Shown in pieces: positions 41,136-53,300 of a stretch of DNA of 64,000 nt. Position 1 is the first letter of the stretch; the number at the start of each line of letters is the position of its first letter. Position numbers and translations under genes: made by a program. The notes beneath the pieces are model-generated. The model saw only the letters and a program-made list of their open reading frames with translations. It was not told the DNA's origin and did not search any database. Source of the DNA: Archivesica marissinica (Eukaryota; Mollusca; Bivalvia; Venerida; Vesicomyidae); the NCBI GenBank assembly GCA_014843695.1, contig CM026386.1, forward strand, positions 16,331,489 through 16,395,488. The letters are read 5' to 3'.

Positions 41136-41957
41136 TTCTTTTTGCCAGTAATATTACAATTTTTAGACATTTTGATAAATGAACTTGTCAATATGTAAAT
41201 TTCTTATTCATTCATTGCTCTAAAAATACCATGCACCAGTCCGTCCGTCCGTCCGTGGCAGTTACTTGGTTAAATAAAGTTTCCATTATTGGGAAGTGTT
41301 GGTTTTATTTTATGCTGGTGATTCATCGCTTACATATGAAATACAATATCACTCAATTAACATTTTATCTTGAAGACTGTTGTTAACATTTGAAAACTTT
41401 AAAGCAGTATTACATCGTATGAAATAAAAGATATTTGATAAATTCAATTTTTACGTATGGGTAGCAATGCTGCTACACATTATAACATTATACTTTGTTT
41501 GCTTATGTTCATTTGGTAAACAGTGTTTTTGTGAACTCGAAATAGAAAGTAGGACTTTCCGAGTCGATCGGTCACGCACTTGTTTACAACCGGAACGCAT
41601 CGTCCGTACTTTTTAACATTCGGAATGCATCGTCTCCATTTGACCCACGTTGTCTTTTTTAATTAAATTACTTGATATGTTGATTCATACCTCTGTTAGC
41701 TATCAAGTTGATTCATACCTCTGTTAGCTAAGTCTTTTAGGGACATTTCTACATCCCCGCGAGGGGTTCGACATTAGAGGAAGATAGATAGATAGTCTTT
41801 CATGTTCAATATATATACGTTGTTTTCTACATCCTCTGTTGTTTCACACATGCACGTGTTTACATTTCGTGTGTTGATAAACAAATTCGCGTATACGACG
41901 GTTTAAATTTACATTACTCTACAAGTATGTATGTTATTAGCTGGGTCGTGTTAAAAT
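41136..41957. other. spacer sequence without a recognised gene
   Basis: Small tandems only: (GTCC)n at about 41241-41258, a 28-bp duplication (GTTGATTCATACCTCTGTTA) at about 41678-41730, and GATA repeats near 41786. The last 43 bp duplicate 33966-34008. Confidence 0.6.
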
Positions 41958-42139
41958 ACTGTATAAGTAGTGAATAGTTAAGAATTGAATTAAATTTAGA
42001 TGCATGTATACGCTAGTTAAGCCCCCTCCCCCATTGCTCGCTTCCGATGTCTCGTTCTTGTTACCCCACCGGTAGATTGTTCCCCCCGGTATATTTAATA
42101 TTTATAGCATGCCTATAAAACGAGTTCTGGTCATAAATT
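41958..42139. other. inner end of right arm, no gene seen
   Basis: GTATACGCTAGTTAAGCCCC and CATTGCTCGCTTCCGATGTC match the reverse complement of 28850-29010, which lies directly upstream of the signal-peptide exon. The exon itself is not duplicated here. Confidence 0.7.
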
Positions 42140-43383
42140 ACACGTAGACCAAACATCCGAACTCATTGGTTACACGTAGAGCAAACATCCGTACTCCTTG
42201 GTTACATGTAGACCAAAATCCGTACTCCTTGGTTACACGTAGACCAAACACCCGTACTCCTTGTTACACGTAGACCAAACACCCGAACTCCTTGGTTACA
42301 TGTAGACCAAGCTCTTTGGTTACACGTAGACCAAACATCCGTTATGTTATGTTATATATCGGGTTTTACGCCTGCATCAGCACCATTTTTGGGCTATATA
42401 GCCGGCGGGCAGTTTACCTAACAACACCTTTCCTGGGCAGGCTCAAGCGGTTAACCAGTACTTGGGTGAACCAACCTCCGTACTCCTTGGATACACGTAG
42501 ACCAAACATCCGTACTCCTTGGTTACACATAGACCAAACATCCGAACTCCTTGGTTACACGTAGACCAAACAACCGAACTCATTGGTTACACGTAGACCA
42601 AACACCCGGACTCCTTAGTTACACGTAGACCAAACATCCGTACTCCTTGGTTACACGTAGACCAAACACCCGAACTCCTTGGTTACACGTAGACCAAACA
42701 ACCGAATTCATTGGTTACACGTAGACCAAACACCCGGACTCCTTAGTTACACGTAGACCAAACACCCGAACTCCTTGGTTATTGGTAGACCAAACATCCG
42801 TACTTCTTGGTTACATGTAGACCAAACACCCGGACTCCTTAGTTACACGTAGACCAAACACCCGGACTCCTTGGTTACACGTAGACCAAACATCCGTACT
42901 TCTTGGTTACATGTAGACCAAACACCCGTACTCTTAGCTACACGTAGACCAAACATCCGAACTCCTTTGTTACACGTAGACCAAAACCCGGACTCCTTAG
43001 TTACACGTAAACCAAACATCCGTACTCCTTGTTTACACGTAGACCAAACACCCGAACTCCTTGGTTTACACGTAGACCAAACACACGAACTCCTTGGTTT
43101 ACACGTAGACCAAACACCCGTACTCCTTAGTTACACGTAGACCAAACATCCGTACTCCTTTGTTACACGTAGACCGAACTCCTGGGTTTACACGTAGACC
43201 AAACATCCGAACTCCTTGATTTACACGTAGACCAAACATCCGAACACCTTGGTTTGCACGTAGACCAAACATCCGAACTCCTTGGTTACACGTAGACCAA
43301 ACACCCGTACTCCTTAGTTACACGTAGACCAAACACCCGAACTCCTTGGTTACACGTAGACCAAACACCCGAACTCCTTATAT
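42140..43383 (+). repeat. 32-bp minisatellite, expanded state (about 35 copies)
   Basis: The unit is ACCCGAACTCCTTGGTTACA CGTAGACCAAAC, with ATCCGTACTCC, ACCCGGACTCC and GGTTTACACG variants. It contains a SINE-B insertion at 42338-42478. The left arm has about four copies at the same site. Confidence 0.95.
42338..42478 (-). mobile_element. SINE-B, minus strand, inserted in the 32-bp array
   Basis: ATGTTATATATCGGGTTTTA, CGCCTGCATCAGCACCATTT and CAACACCTTTCCTGGGCAGG to CCAACCTCCG. The tRNA-like head is absent and the element ends inside the body, where it meets a 32-bp unit at a shared CTCCGTACTCC-like junction. The left arm has no SINE here. Confidence 0.8.
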
Positions 43384-43578
43384 ATAATGATACTAATGTC
43401 GTTAATGAATAATTGCTCCAAATGTGGGGCTGGTGACCATATTTAGCAAGGTATGGCATTTATGTATAGCTTATTTATTTTAAACATTATTTATTTCAGA
43501 ATTTGTACATGTATAGAAGGAAATTAAGCATTTTTTACACATAAATTAACAGCAATAGACTGAAAGGGATTGTGTGTA
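43384..43578. other. arm-specific spacer, no gene seen
   Basis: AT-rich; not matched in the left arm, where the 32-bp array is followed directly by shared sequence. Confidence 0.5.
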
Positions 43579-43841
43579 TGTTTTACGTATATTTATCGTC
43601 GCTACCGGTTGCGCATATGAGCGACGCCTCCTGAAGATATTAGTCATTTTAGATTTTGGAGGATATTGCAATGATACAGACAGAGACCCATTCCAGAATC
43701 TCCTCTGGTTCTTTTACGTGTACGGTGTAAAGCACCGACACGAGACCTCGGTTTAACGTCCCATCTGAAAGACTGTTAATTGTATTATGGTCAGACGGGG
43801 TATCGAACCTGCGATCCCTGGATTACCAGCGTGCTACCACC
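43579..43841 (-). mobile_element. SINE-A, minus strand, right-arm specific
   Basis: Minus-strand order: B box GGTTCGATACCCC, AGTCTTTCAGATGGGACGTT, AAACCGAGGTCTCGTGTCGG, GGAGACTCTGGAATGG-like block changed to GGAGATTCTGGAATGG, and the 3' end GCGACGATAAATATACGTAA. The anticodon arm lacks a TGGA step present in the other copies. The left arm lacks this insertion at the equivalent site (28718), so it post-dates the inverted duplication or was lost on the left. Confidence 0.85.
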
Positions 43842-44002
43842 ATGGAAATAATTCGTAGTTTTCTCCAGTCTCACAATGGCGAAGAATCCACAGGCGTTTG
43901 TTTCACTCCATACAAAATACCCCTCCACCCTTCTTATTGACTGAAACAAACGCAGGTGGAAGAATCTTATTAAATATCCTGAATCGGGATCCAGATCAGG
44001 GC

Positions 44003-44288
44003 CCAGTACCGTAGCCAGAGGCAAATTTTAACCGAGGCAATCAAGGTGGTCCGGGGCATTACAATTGTTGGGGTATAGAAGCGACTCCCTGCGTTTTCTG
44101 ATTTAATGAGTTTGGACGTATACTTATGTACTGACCTGTCAGCTCTCTAGAAGTCAATATTTTATACAGCAACGGGATATTGTTTACATTTTATTTATTT
44201 ATTTTTTCATTCATTTTTTTGCTTTGGAAATTTTAAGCGAGGCACCTGCCTCGGTGTGTGGTGTGCCTCAGTGTGGCTACGGGCCTGG
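44003..44288 (-). mobile_element. MITE family copy 5, right arm
   Basis: CCAGTACCGTAGCCAGAGGC at the left and TGTGGCTACGGGCCTGG at the right form the terminal inverted repeat. Orthologous to 28300-28550, with additional T-rich length inside. Confidence 0.8.
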
Positions 44289-44400
44289 GGTCACCCTTAT
44301 AATCTAATGGGTTCATTCTTCACCGAGCCAGTCCATATCATCAAAGGTACGTAAAGCCACCCGTAACAGTGTGCGCAATCGGCTAACAGATAAACAAACT

Positions 44401-44638
44401 GTTATGTTTTGTTATATTTCGGGTTTTACGCCTGCATCAGCACCATTTTGGGCTATATCGCGGCGGGCAGTTTACCTAACAACACCATTCCTGGGCAGGC
44501 TCCAGCGGTTAACCAGTACTTGGGTGCACCAACCTCCGTAAGAAACTGCCAACTTTTTCATATAAATGAGACACGGTCTGAGCGGGGCTCGAACCCGTGA
44601 CCATCAGTAATGATAGGTTACAGTGGTATACAAGTCAG
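44401..44638 (-). mobile_element. SINE-B, minus strand, right arm
   Basis: Reverse complement of 27955-28194, B box GGGTTCGAGCCCC at about 44587. Same insertion as in the left arm, therefore older than the palindrome. Confidence 0.85.
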
Positions 44639-45169
44639 TATAAACAAACTGAGACAACAAAAAACATATCCGTCTTGGCGGAGATAAGGAGTAAGCGGAG
44701 AAAATGAGCACGGCGAGAATGAGTTCCGGAGGTTATGAGTTGATAGAGGTAACGAGTTGACGGAGGTAATGCGCATTGAGCGAACACAGGCGGATGCGAC
44801 AGCAACAGAATAAACCAAGAAAACATACGGTTTCATAAAACTGTCATGTGGGTGTCACCAATAAAAGGACGATCAAACTAAGCTACATACGTAATGCAAA
44901 TACAATACGAAATAAACACACATACCTGTATTTGTATGCCCTAACAAAATGTTAGTTCGTGTGTTAGTCTCTGTGTAGATTTATATAACTTCAATGTTTT
45001 GCCATGGCGTATTTGTTAACGCTGGCCTACTATGATAAATGTTATCTGAATGAATTGTATTCAGGGGGGCATAACTCTAAGCTGTTCAATATATTGATAT
45101 CGAGCATTTCTAAGAGCAATATCCCCTTAGTTTGTTATAATTTTCAGTTTTCTAACCTTAGTCAGACGA
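44639..45169. other. right-arm sequence shared with 27480-27954
   Basis: Contains the 17-bp GAGTTGACGGAGGTAAT-type tandem (44675-44775) and an open frame starting at 45004 (MAYLL...) that matches the minus-strand frame at 27604 for about 50 residues. Dispersed-repeat origin is more likely than a gene. Confidence 0.5.
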
Positions 45170-45349
45170 AAGAATCATATGTAAGCTTGTCACTGAGTTT
45201 GTGTATTTATTTCTGCTTTACGGGTTTAAAGTCGCACAGACAACTAAGGTCACATGTCAACTCTCGAGTTGTTATTGGTCGAAACAGATCCAAGATGTCC
45301 TTCCGAGCAGTATTTCAGACATGAGCGTACATCCGGACAGAACCATTTA
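45170..45349. other. start of right-arm-specific block, no gene seen
   Basis: The left arm has no counterpart: its homology jumps from 27455 to 27470 while the right arm carries 45170-47240. Confidence 0.5.
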
Positions 45350-46285
45350 CATTCCACAAACACGCTGGATAGCCTCTTCAAATACGCTGGGTAGCTTCGT
45401 CAAACACGCTGGGTAGCTTCGTCAAATACGCTGGGTAGCTTCGTCAAACACGCTGGATAGCCTCTTCAAACACGCTGGGTAGCTTCGTCAAACACGCTGG
45501 GTAGCTTCGTCAAACACGCTGGGTAGCCTCTTCAAACACGCTGGATAGCCTCGTCAAACACGCTGGGTAGCTTCGTCAAACACGCTGGGTAGCTTCGTCA
45601 AACACGCTGGGTAGCCTCTTCAAACACGCTGGGTAGCTTCGTCAAACACGCTGGGTAGCTTCGTCAAACACGCTGGGTAGCCTCTTCAAACACGCTGGAT
45701 AGCCTCGTCAAACACGCTGGGTAGCTTCGTCAAACACGCTGGGTAGCTTCGTCAAACACGCTGGATAGCTTCGTCAAACACGCTGGGTAGCCTCTTCAAA
45801 CACGCTGGATAGCCTCTTCAAACACGCTGGGTAGCTTCGTCAAACACGCTGGGTAGCTTCGTCAAACACGCTGGGTAGCTTCGTCAAACACGCTGGATAG
45901 CTTCGTCAAACACGCTGGGTAGCCTCTTCAAACACGCTGGATAGCCTCTTCAAACACGCTGGGTAGCTTCGTCAAACACGCTGGGTAGCTTCGTCAAACA
46001 CGCTGGGTAGCTTCGTCAAACACGCTGGATAGCTTCGTCAAACACGCTGGGTAGCCTCTTCAAACACGCTGGATAGCCTCTTCAAACACGCTGGGTAGCT
46101 TCGTCAAACACGCTGGGTAGCTTCGTCAAACACGCTGGGTAGCTTCGTCAAACACGCTGGATAGCTTCGTCAAACACGCTGGGTAGCCTCTTCAAACACG
46201 CTGGATAGCCTCTTCAAACACGCTGGGTAGCTTCGTCAAACACGCTGGGTAGCTTCGTCAAACACGCTGGGTAGCTTCGTCAAAC
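45350..46285 (+). repeat. 22-bp minisatellite with 132-bp higher-order repeat (about 42 units)
   Basis: The unit is ACGCTGGGTAGCTTCGTCAA AC, with GGATAG, GCCTCTTC and GCCTCGTC variants. From about 45640 to 46270 the variants cycle in a fixed six-unit order: GGATAGCTTCG, GGGTAGCCTCTTC, GGATAGCCTCTTC, then three GGGTAGCTTCG. This is a higher-order repeat of 132 bp present about four times. Confidence 0.95.
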
Positions 46286-46494
46286 GAAAGTGGTAGTTGT
46301 GTAACAATCACAATGAGCAAGCTATTTGACGTCATCTTATATCTTTAAAATTCGATAGGAATGGAATAAGCCAACAGAAACATAGAACTCTGGTATATAT
46401 ATATATATACCTATTCCTATGTTATATATATATAATAGATGAGCTTCCATGTATTGCTGAATACTGTACCTAACATGTAGTGTTTCTTTAATTA
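46286..46494. other. spacer with (TA)n
   Basis: (TA)n tracts at about 46396-46434. Otherwise no feature. Confidence 0.6.
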
Positions 46495-46612
46495 ATGTGT
46501 TTTCTATGTCATTGTATATATGTTGAGGGCCTTATTTGTATTAGCCATGTGTTATGTAAGCTCCCTCGTTAAATAAAGTCTTTATTATTATTATTATTAC
46601 TATTATTATCGC
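46495..46612 (+). mobile_element. LINE 3' end, + strand, 5'-truncated
   Basis: GTATATATGTTGAGGGCC, CTCCCTCGTTAAATAAAGTC and a terminal (ATT)n match the 3' end of 29934-30638. About 110 bp remain. Confidence 0.75.
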
Positions 46613-46794
46613 TTTCAACCACTCGGACCCTTTTCTGAATAAATACTATAGTGTCAGGCCTCATTCGGATAGCTTCATTTATTGTCCCCGTAAAATGTGT
46701 TATATGTTTCGGAGAAGCATCACATGCCAGTCAACCTGATAAATAAACATAGAAAATGAACAATGAATTCTCATAGGAGCATGCACATACATGA

Positions 46795-47030
46795 GAGCCT
46801 CCTGGCCGAGTGGTCTAAAACGCTGTCGTTATATCTCGCCTTTCACAGCTATCGCCAGGATTGTGAGTTCGCTCCTTGTCAGGGACAAGTGATAAATGGT
46901 GATGTGCGAGAAAGTTGTCAGTCGCTTACGGAGGTTGGAGTGTTGGGAGTACTGGTTCTTACCCAGGAAATGGGGGTGGGGTGGTCTACACTCCGCCACA
47001 ACAGACTGACCTGCCAGTAACACTCGCAGG
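46795..47030 (+). mobile_element. tRNA-derived SINE related to SINE-B
   Basis: CTGGCCGAGTGGTCTAAAAC is a good A-box region of Leu/Ser-like tRNA type, and GTGAGTTCGCTCC a B-box-like sequence. Downstream, CGCTTACGGAGGTTGG, AGTACTGGTT and CCCAGGAAA are shared with the SINE-B body while the rest differs. Either a diverged subfamily or a chimeric SINE with a different head. Confidence 0.65.
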
Positions 47031-47244
47031 AAGAGGTGTCAGTATTCAGAGATAGATAAATAGCACATACATATTATAATATAAGACGTACTATTCTTCA
47101 TATGGCCATATATTATAGTGGGATTTATATAGAACATAGCAAGTAGGTATAAATGTACCTTATATGACATGCTTTGAATTCTCAACAATAAAAAATAAAA
47201 TATGTGCTACCTTACCCCACCTATCTACCTATACAGTAGTGTGT
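47031..47244. other. spacer at end of right-arm-specific block
   Basis: AT-rich, no recognised element. Confidence 0.5.
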
Positions 47245-47530
47245 TTTTTACGTTTATTTATCGTCGCTACCGGTTGTCCATATGAGCGACGCCCCCTGAA
47301 GAGATTATATTTAGATTTTTGAAGGATAGTGCAATGATACAGACAGAGACCCATTCCAGAGTCTCCTCTGGTTCTGTTACGTGCACGATGTACAACACCG
47401 ACACGAGACCTCGGTTTAACGTCCCATCTGAAAGACTGTTAATTTTATTAGGGTCAGACCGGGGGTCGAACCTGCGATCCCTGGATTACCAGTCCAGCGT
47501 GTTACCAATGTACTACAGTAGAGTGTTTAT
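47245..47530 (-). mobile_element. SINE-A, minus strand, right arm
   Basis: Full-length reverse copy of 27168-27455 including the anticodon-arm-like CTGGACTGGTAATCCAG and B box GGTTCGACCCCC. Orthologous position in the palindrome. Confidence 0.85.
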
Positions 47531-48265
47531 ATTTGTTTATATAAAGTGCGGCACTGCAAATAATTTGTTTAATGACGTAGTCTTTACTATTGATGACGTG
47601 TTGAACACTTGCATTTACACATGCAATTATTGGCAACATAATTGCTACGACATAGGTGTGTATGTGTGTGTATTAAGTAAGAAATACTTAGTCGACATGA
47701 TTAACTTTTATTTAATATGCCTGCTAATGAATTATAGAAATGGACAAACGAATGTGTAAATTGTTTATTTACGTATCATCATTATCTAATCAATGGACAT
47801 ACATTTTAATTCTATACATATTTAGTAATTTATAAGAGTGAAGTCCAGCTTTAACGATTTGGCTAAGTCGGAGAGATCACCGAGTCAGTATGTTCACGTG
47901 CATATCCTTTCTACTAGTTATTGATGCACGGCATAGACATACATGCATAAGTTAGTGGGTGTGTGTAAACTAACACACACACGCACGCACGCATGCACGC
48001 ACGCACGTGCATTATTTGACACAATGGCTTTGATATTAAAACACTGTCGTGACGCCATACCTTTGTACCTGCAGTCCATTATTATTGATATTGGACTGCT
48101 TTCAAAAGGCCGAGTATTATATTAAATCCTACGCATCAATGTACGAAATTGACAAGTTTAATTAGTAGGATCTTGTTATATAAATGTGTGTTTTAAGTAA
48201 GATATAAGCCTCAAACGGATCCAATATGTAAAATATTGGCACTGCTATATAATTGCTCGATTGCG
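47531..48265. other. single-copy arm segment
   Basis: Reverse complement of 26442-27167, with a (CACG)n tract at about 47970-48010. No gene recognised on either strand. Confidence 0.7.
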
Positions 48266-48269
48266 CAAA

Positions 48270-49955
48270 AAGTCTCGAGAGCGATAAATCTAATGTTGTA
48301 AAGTCTCGAGAGCGATAAATCTAATGTTGTAAAGTATCGAGAGCGATAAATCTAATGTTGTAAAGTCTCTAGAGCGATAAATCTAATGTTGTAAAGTCTA
48401 GAGAGCGATAAATCTAATGTTGTAAAGTCTCGAGAGCGATAAATCTAATGTTGTAAAGTCTCGAGAGCGATAAATCTAATGTTGTAAAGTATCGAGAGCG
48501 ATAAATCTAATGTTGTAAAGTCTCGAGAGCGATAAATCTAATGTTGTAAAGTCTCGAGAGCGATACATCTAATGTTGTAATGTCTCGAGAGCGATAAATC
48601 TAATGTTGTAAAGTCTAGAGAGCGATAAATCTAATGTTGTAAAGTATCGAGAGCGATACATCTAATGTTGTAATGTCTCGAGAGCGATAAATCTAATGTT
48701 GTAAAGTCTCGAGAGCGATAAATCTAATTTTGTAAAGTCTCGAGAGCGATAAATCTAATGTTGTAATGTCTCGAGAGAGATAAATCTAATGTTGTAAAGT
48801 CTCGAGAGCGATACATCTAATGTTATAAAGTCTCGAGAGCGATAAATCTAATGTTGTAAAGCTTCGAGACAGAGATAAATCTAATGTTGTAAAGTCTCGA
48901 GAGCGATAAATCTAATGTTGTAAAGTCTAGAGAGCGATAAATCTAATGTTGTAAAGTCTCGAGAGCGATACATCTAACGTTGTAAAGTCTCGAGAGCGAT
49001 AAATCTAATGTTGTATAGTCTCGAGAGCGATAAATCTAATGTTGTATAGTCTCGAGAGCGATAAATCTAATGTTGTAAAGTCTCGAGAGAGAGAGATAAA
49101 TCTAATGTTGTATAGTCTCGAGAGCGATACATCTAACGTTGTAAAGTCTCGAGAGCGATAAATCTAATGTTGTATAGTCTCGAGAGCGATAAATCTAATG
49201 TTGTAAAGCCTCGAGAGCGATAAAGCTAATGTTGTATAGTCTCGAGAGCGATAAATCTAATGTTGTAAAGCCTCGAGAGAGATAAATCTAATGTTGTATA
49301 GTCTCGAGAGCGATAAATCTAATGTTGTAAAACCTCGAGAGAGATAAATCTAATGTTGTAATGTCTCGAGAGCGATACATCTAATGTTGTAATGTCTCGA
49401 GAGCGATAAATCTAATGTTGTAAAGTCTCGAGAGCGATAAATCTAATGTTGTAATGTCTCGAGAGAGCGATAAATCTAATGTTGTAAAGTCTCGAGAGCG
49501 ATAAATCTAATGTTGTAAAGTCTCGAGAGCGATAAATCTAATGTTGTAAAGTCTCGAGAGCGATAACTCTAATGTTGTAATGTCTCGAGAGCGATACATC
49601 TAATGTTGTAATGTCTCGAGAGCGATAAATCTAATGTTGTAAAGTCTCGAGAGCGATACATTTAATGTTGTAATGTCTCGAGAGCGATAAATCTAATGTT
49701 GTAAAGTCTCGAGAGCGATAAATCTAATGTTGTAATGTCTCGAGAGCGATGGATCTAATGTTGTAAAGTCTCGAGAGCGATAAATCTAATGTTGTAATGT
49801 CTCTAGAGCGATAAATCTAATGTTGTAATGTCTCGAGAGCGATAAATCTAATGTTGTAATGTCTCGAGAGCGATAAATCTAATGTTGTAATGTCTCGAGA
49901 GCGATAAATCTAATGTTGTAAAGTCTCGAGAGCGATAAATCTAATGTTGTAAAAC
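48270..49955 (-). repeat. 31-bp minisatellite (about 54 copies), right arm
   Basis: + strand units read TCTCGAGAGCGATAAATCTA ATGTTGTAAAG. The flank ACATAGTTCGCAATAAAGCT at 49953 continues the SINE-C/D tail homology (ACTTGTTTCGCAATCGAGCT). About 1 kb shorter than the left-arm array. Confidence 0.95.
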
Positions 49956-50000
49956 ATAGTTCGCAATAAAGCTAATCTAAATGTTTATTCTAATGATTAG

Positions 50001-50345
50001 AAGGAAAGCATGTTGTGAGACATAGTGAATGCTCATGCGTGCAAGAACTCACAGACAGTGAGGAAGAGCATGACCTCGAAATATGTAACAGGCATACTGG
50101 GTTGATGAGGCAATCAGACGCTACACTCCACGAGACACATCATGTGGCGTTGACGCGGCATCAGGTAGTTCCCTCCACGAGACACAACATGGGGGCGTTG
50201 GTGAGGCAATCAGACGCTACACTCCACGAGACACATCATGTGGCGTTGATGAGGCAATCAGACGCTACACGTCACCATACACAGCATGGGGGCGTTGATG
50301 AGGCCATCATATATTTCCCTCCACGAGACACAGCATGGGGGCGTT
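50001..50345 (+). other. conserved open segment at family B edge, possible exon (right arm)
   Basis: TCTAATGATTAG then AAGGAAAGCATG; the frame GGA AAG CAT is open through RHSEC, ELTDSEEEHDLE and ICNRHT into 48-bp (16-residue) units (LHETHHVAL) that repeat three times before 49-bp units begin. The counterpart is 23435-23685. The transition from in-frame 48-bp to 49-bp units marks the array edge. Coding status is unproven. Confidence 0.25.
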
Positions 50346-53300
50346 GACGAGGCTACCATACATTGCAATCAACCACACACTTCACGGGGCGTTGAGGAGG
50401 CCACCTTACATTGCAATCAACCAAATACTTCATGGGGGCGTTGACGAGGCCATCAGACAGTGCAATCAACCAAACACTTCATGGGGGCGTTGACGAGGCC
50501 ACCATACAGTGCAATCAACCAAACACTTCAAGGGGGCGTTGACGAAGCCACCATACATTACACTCAACCAAACACTTCATGGGGGCGTTCACGAGGCCAC
50601 CATACATTGCAATCAACCAAACACTTCATGGGGCGCTGACGAGGCCACCATATATAGCAATCAACCAAGCACGTCATGGGGGCGTTGACGAGGCCACCAT
50701 ACATTACAATCAACCAAACACTTCATGGGGCTCTGACGAGGCCACCATAGATTGCAATCAACCAAGCACGTCATGGGGGCGTTGACGAGGCCACCATACA
50801 TTGTAATCAACCAAACACATCATGGGGGCGTTGACGTGGCCACAATACATTACAATCAACCAAACACTTCATGGGGGTGGTGACGATGCCACCATGCATT
50901 GCAATCAACCAAATACTTCATGGGGGCGTTGACGATGCCACCATACATTGCAATCAACCAAACACTTCATGGTACGTTGACGAGGCTATCATGCATTGCA
51001 ATCAACCGCATACTTCATGAGGGCGTTGACGAGGCCACCATACATTGCAATCAACCAAACACTTCACGGGGCGTTGACGAGGCCACCAGACAGTGCAATC
51101 AACCAAGCACTTCATGGGGGCGCTGTCGAGGCCACCATACATTACAATCAACCAAACACTTCATGGGGGCGCTCACGAGGCCAGCATACATTACAATCAA
51201 CAAAACACTTCATGGTGGCGCTGACGAGCCCACCATGCATTACAATCAACCAAACACTTTACGGGGGCGTTGACGAGGCCACCACACATTACAATCAACC
51301 AAACACTTCATGGAGGCGCTGAAGAGGCTACCATATATTACAATCACCCAAACACTTCATGGGGGTGTTAACGAGGCCACCATACAGTGCAATCAACCAA
51401 ACAATACATGGGGGCATTGACGAGGCCACCATACATTACAATCAACCAAACATTTCATGGGGGCGCTGACGAGGCCACCATACATTACAATCAACCAAAC
51501 ATTTCATGGTGGCGCTGTCGAGGCCACCATACATTACAATCAAGCACACACTTCATGGGGGAGTGGACGAGGCCACCAGACAGAGCAATCAACCAAACAC
51601 TTCATGGGGGCAATGACGAGGCTACCATACAGTGCAATCAACCAAGCACTTCATGGGGGCGTCGACGAGGCCACCAGACAGTGCAATCAACCAAACACTT
51701 CATGGGGGCGTTGACGAGGCCACCATACATTGCAATCAACCAAACACTTCACGGGGCGTTGACGAGGCCACCAGACAGTGCAATCAACCAAACAATTCAT
51801 GGGGGCGATGTCGAGGCCACCATACATTACAATCAACCAAACACTTCATGGGGGCGCTCACGAGGCCAGCATACATTACAATCAACAAAACACTTCATGG
51901 TGGCGCTGACGAGCCCACCATGCATTACAATCAACCAAACACTTTACGGGGGCGTTGACGAGGCCACCACACATTACAATCAACAAAACACTTCATGGGG
52001 GCGTTGACGAGGCCACCATACATTACAATCAACCAAACACTTCATGGAGGCGCTGAAGAGGCTACCATATATTACAATCACCCAAACACTTCATGGGGGT
52101 GTTAACGAGGCCACCATACAGTGCAATCAACCAAACAATACATGGGGGCATTGACGAGGCCACCATACATTACAATCAACCAAACATTTCATGGGGGCGC
52201 TGACGAGGCCACCATACATTACAATCAAGCAAACATTTCATGGTGGCGCTGTCGAGGCCACCATACATTACAATCAAGCACACACTTCATGGGGGAGTTG
52301 ACGAGGCCACCAGACAGAGCAATCAACCAAACACTTCATGGGGGCAATGACGAGGCTACCATACAGTGCAATCAACCAAGCACTTGATGGGGGCGTCGAC
52401 GAGGCCACCAGACAGTGCAAACAACCAAACACTTCATGGGGGCGTTGACGAGGCCACCATACATTACAATCAACCAAACACTTCATGGGGGCGCTGACGA
52501 GGCCACCATACATTACAATCAACCAAAGACTTCATGGTGGCGCTGACGAGCCCACCATACATTACAATCAACCAAACACTTTACGGGGGCGTTGACGAGG
52601 ACACAACACATTACAATCAACAAAACACTTCATGGGGGCGTTGACGAGGCCACCATACATTACAATCAACCAAACACTTCATGGTGGCGCTGACGAGGCT
52701 ACCATATATTCAATCACCTAAACACTTGATGGGGGTGTTAACGAGGCCACCATACAGTGCAATCAACCAAACACTACATGGGGGCATTGACGAGGCCACC
52801 ATACATTACAATCAACCAAACACTTCATGGGGGCGCTGACGAGGCCACCATACATTGCAATCAACCAAACACTTCATGGTGGCGCTGTCGAGGCCACCAT
52901 ACATTACAATCAAGCAAACACTTCATGGGGGTGTTGACGAGGCCACCAGACAGTGCAATCAACCAAACACTTCATGGGAGCATTGACGAGGCTACCATAC
53001 AGTGCAATCAACCAAGCACTTCATGGGGGCATCGACGAGGCCACCAGACAGTGCAATCAACCAAACACTTCATGGGGGCGTTGACGAGGCCACCATACAT
53101 TACAATCAACCAACCACTTCATGGTGGCGTTGACGAGGCCATCATACATTGCAATCAACCAAACACTTCATGGGGGCGTTGACGAGCCCATCATACATTG
53201 CAATCAACCAAACACTTCAAGGGGGCGTTGACGAGGCCACCATACAGTGCAATCAACCAAACACTTCACAGGGGTGTTGACGAGGCCACCAGACAGTGCA

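Noticed and set aside
47319..47759. 146-codon open frame
   Set aside because: Its first half is antisense to SINE-A and the equivalent left-arm sequence does not keep it open.
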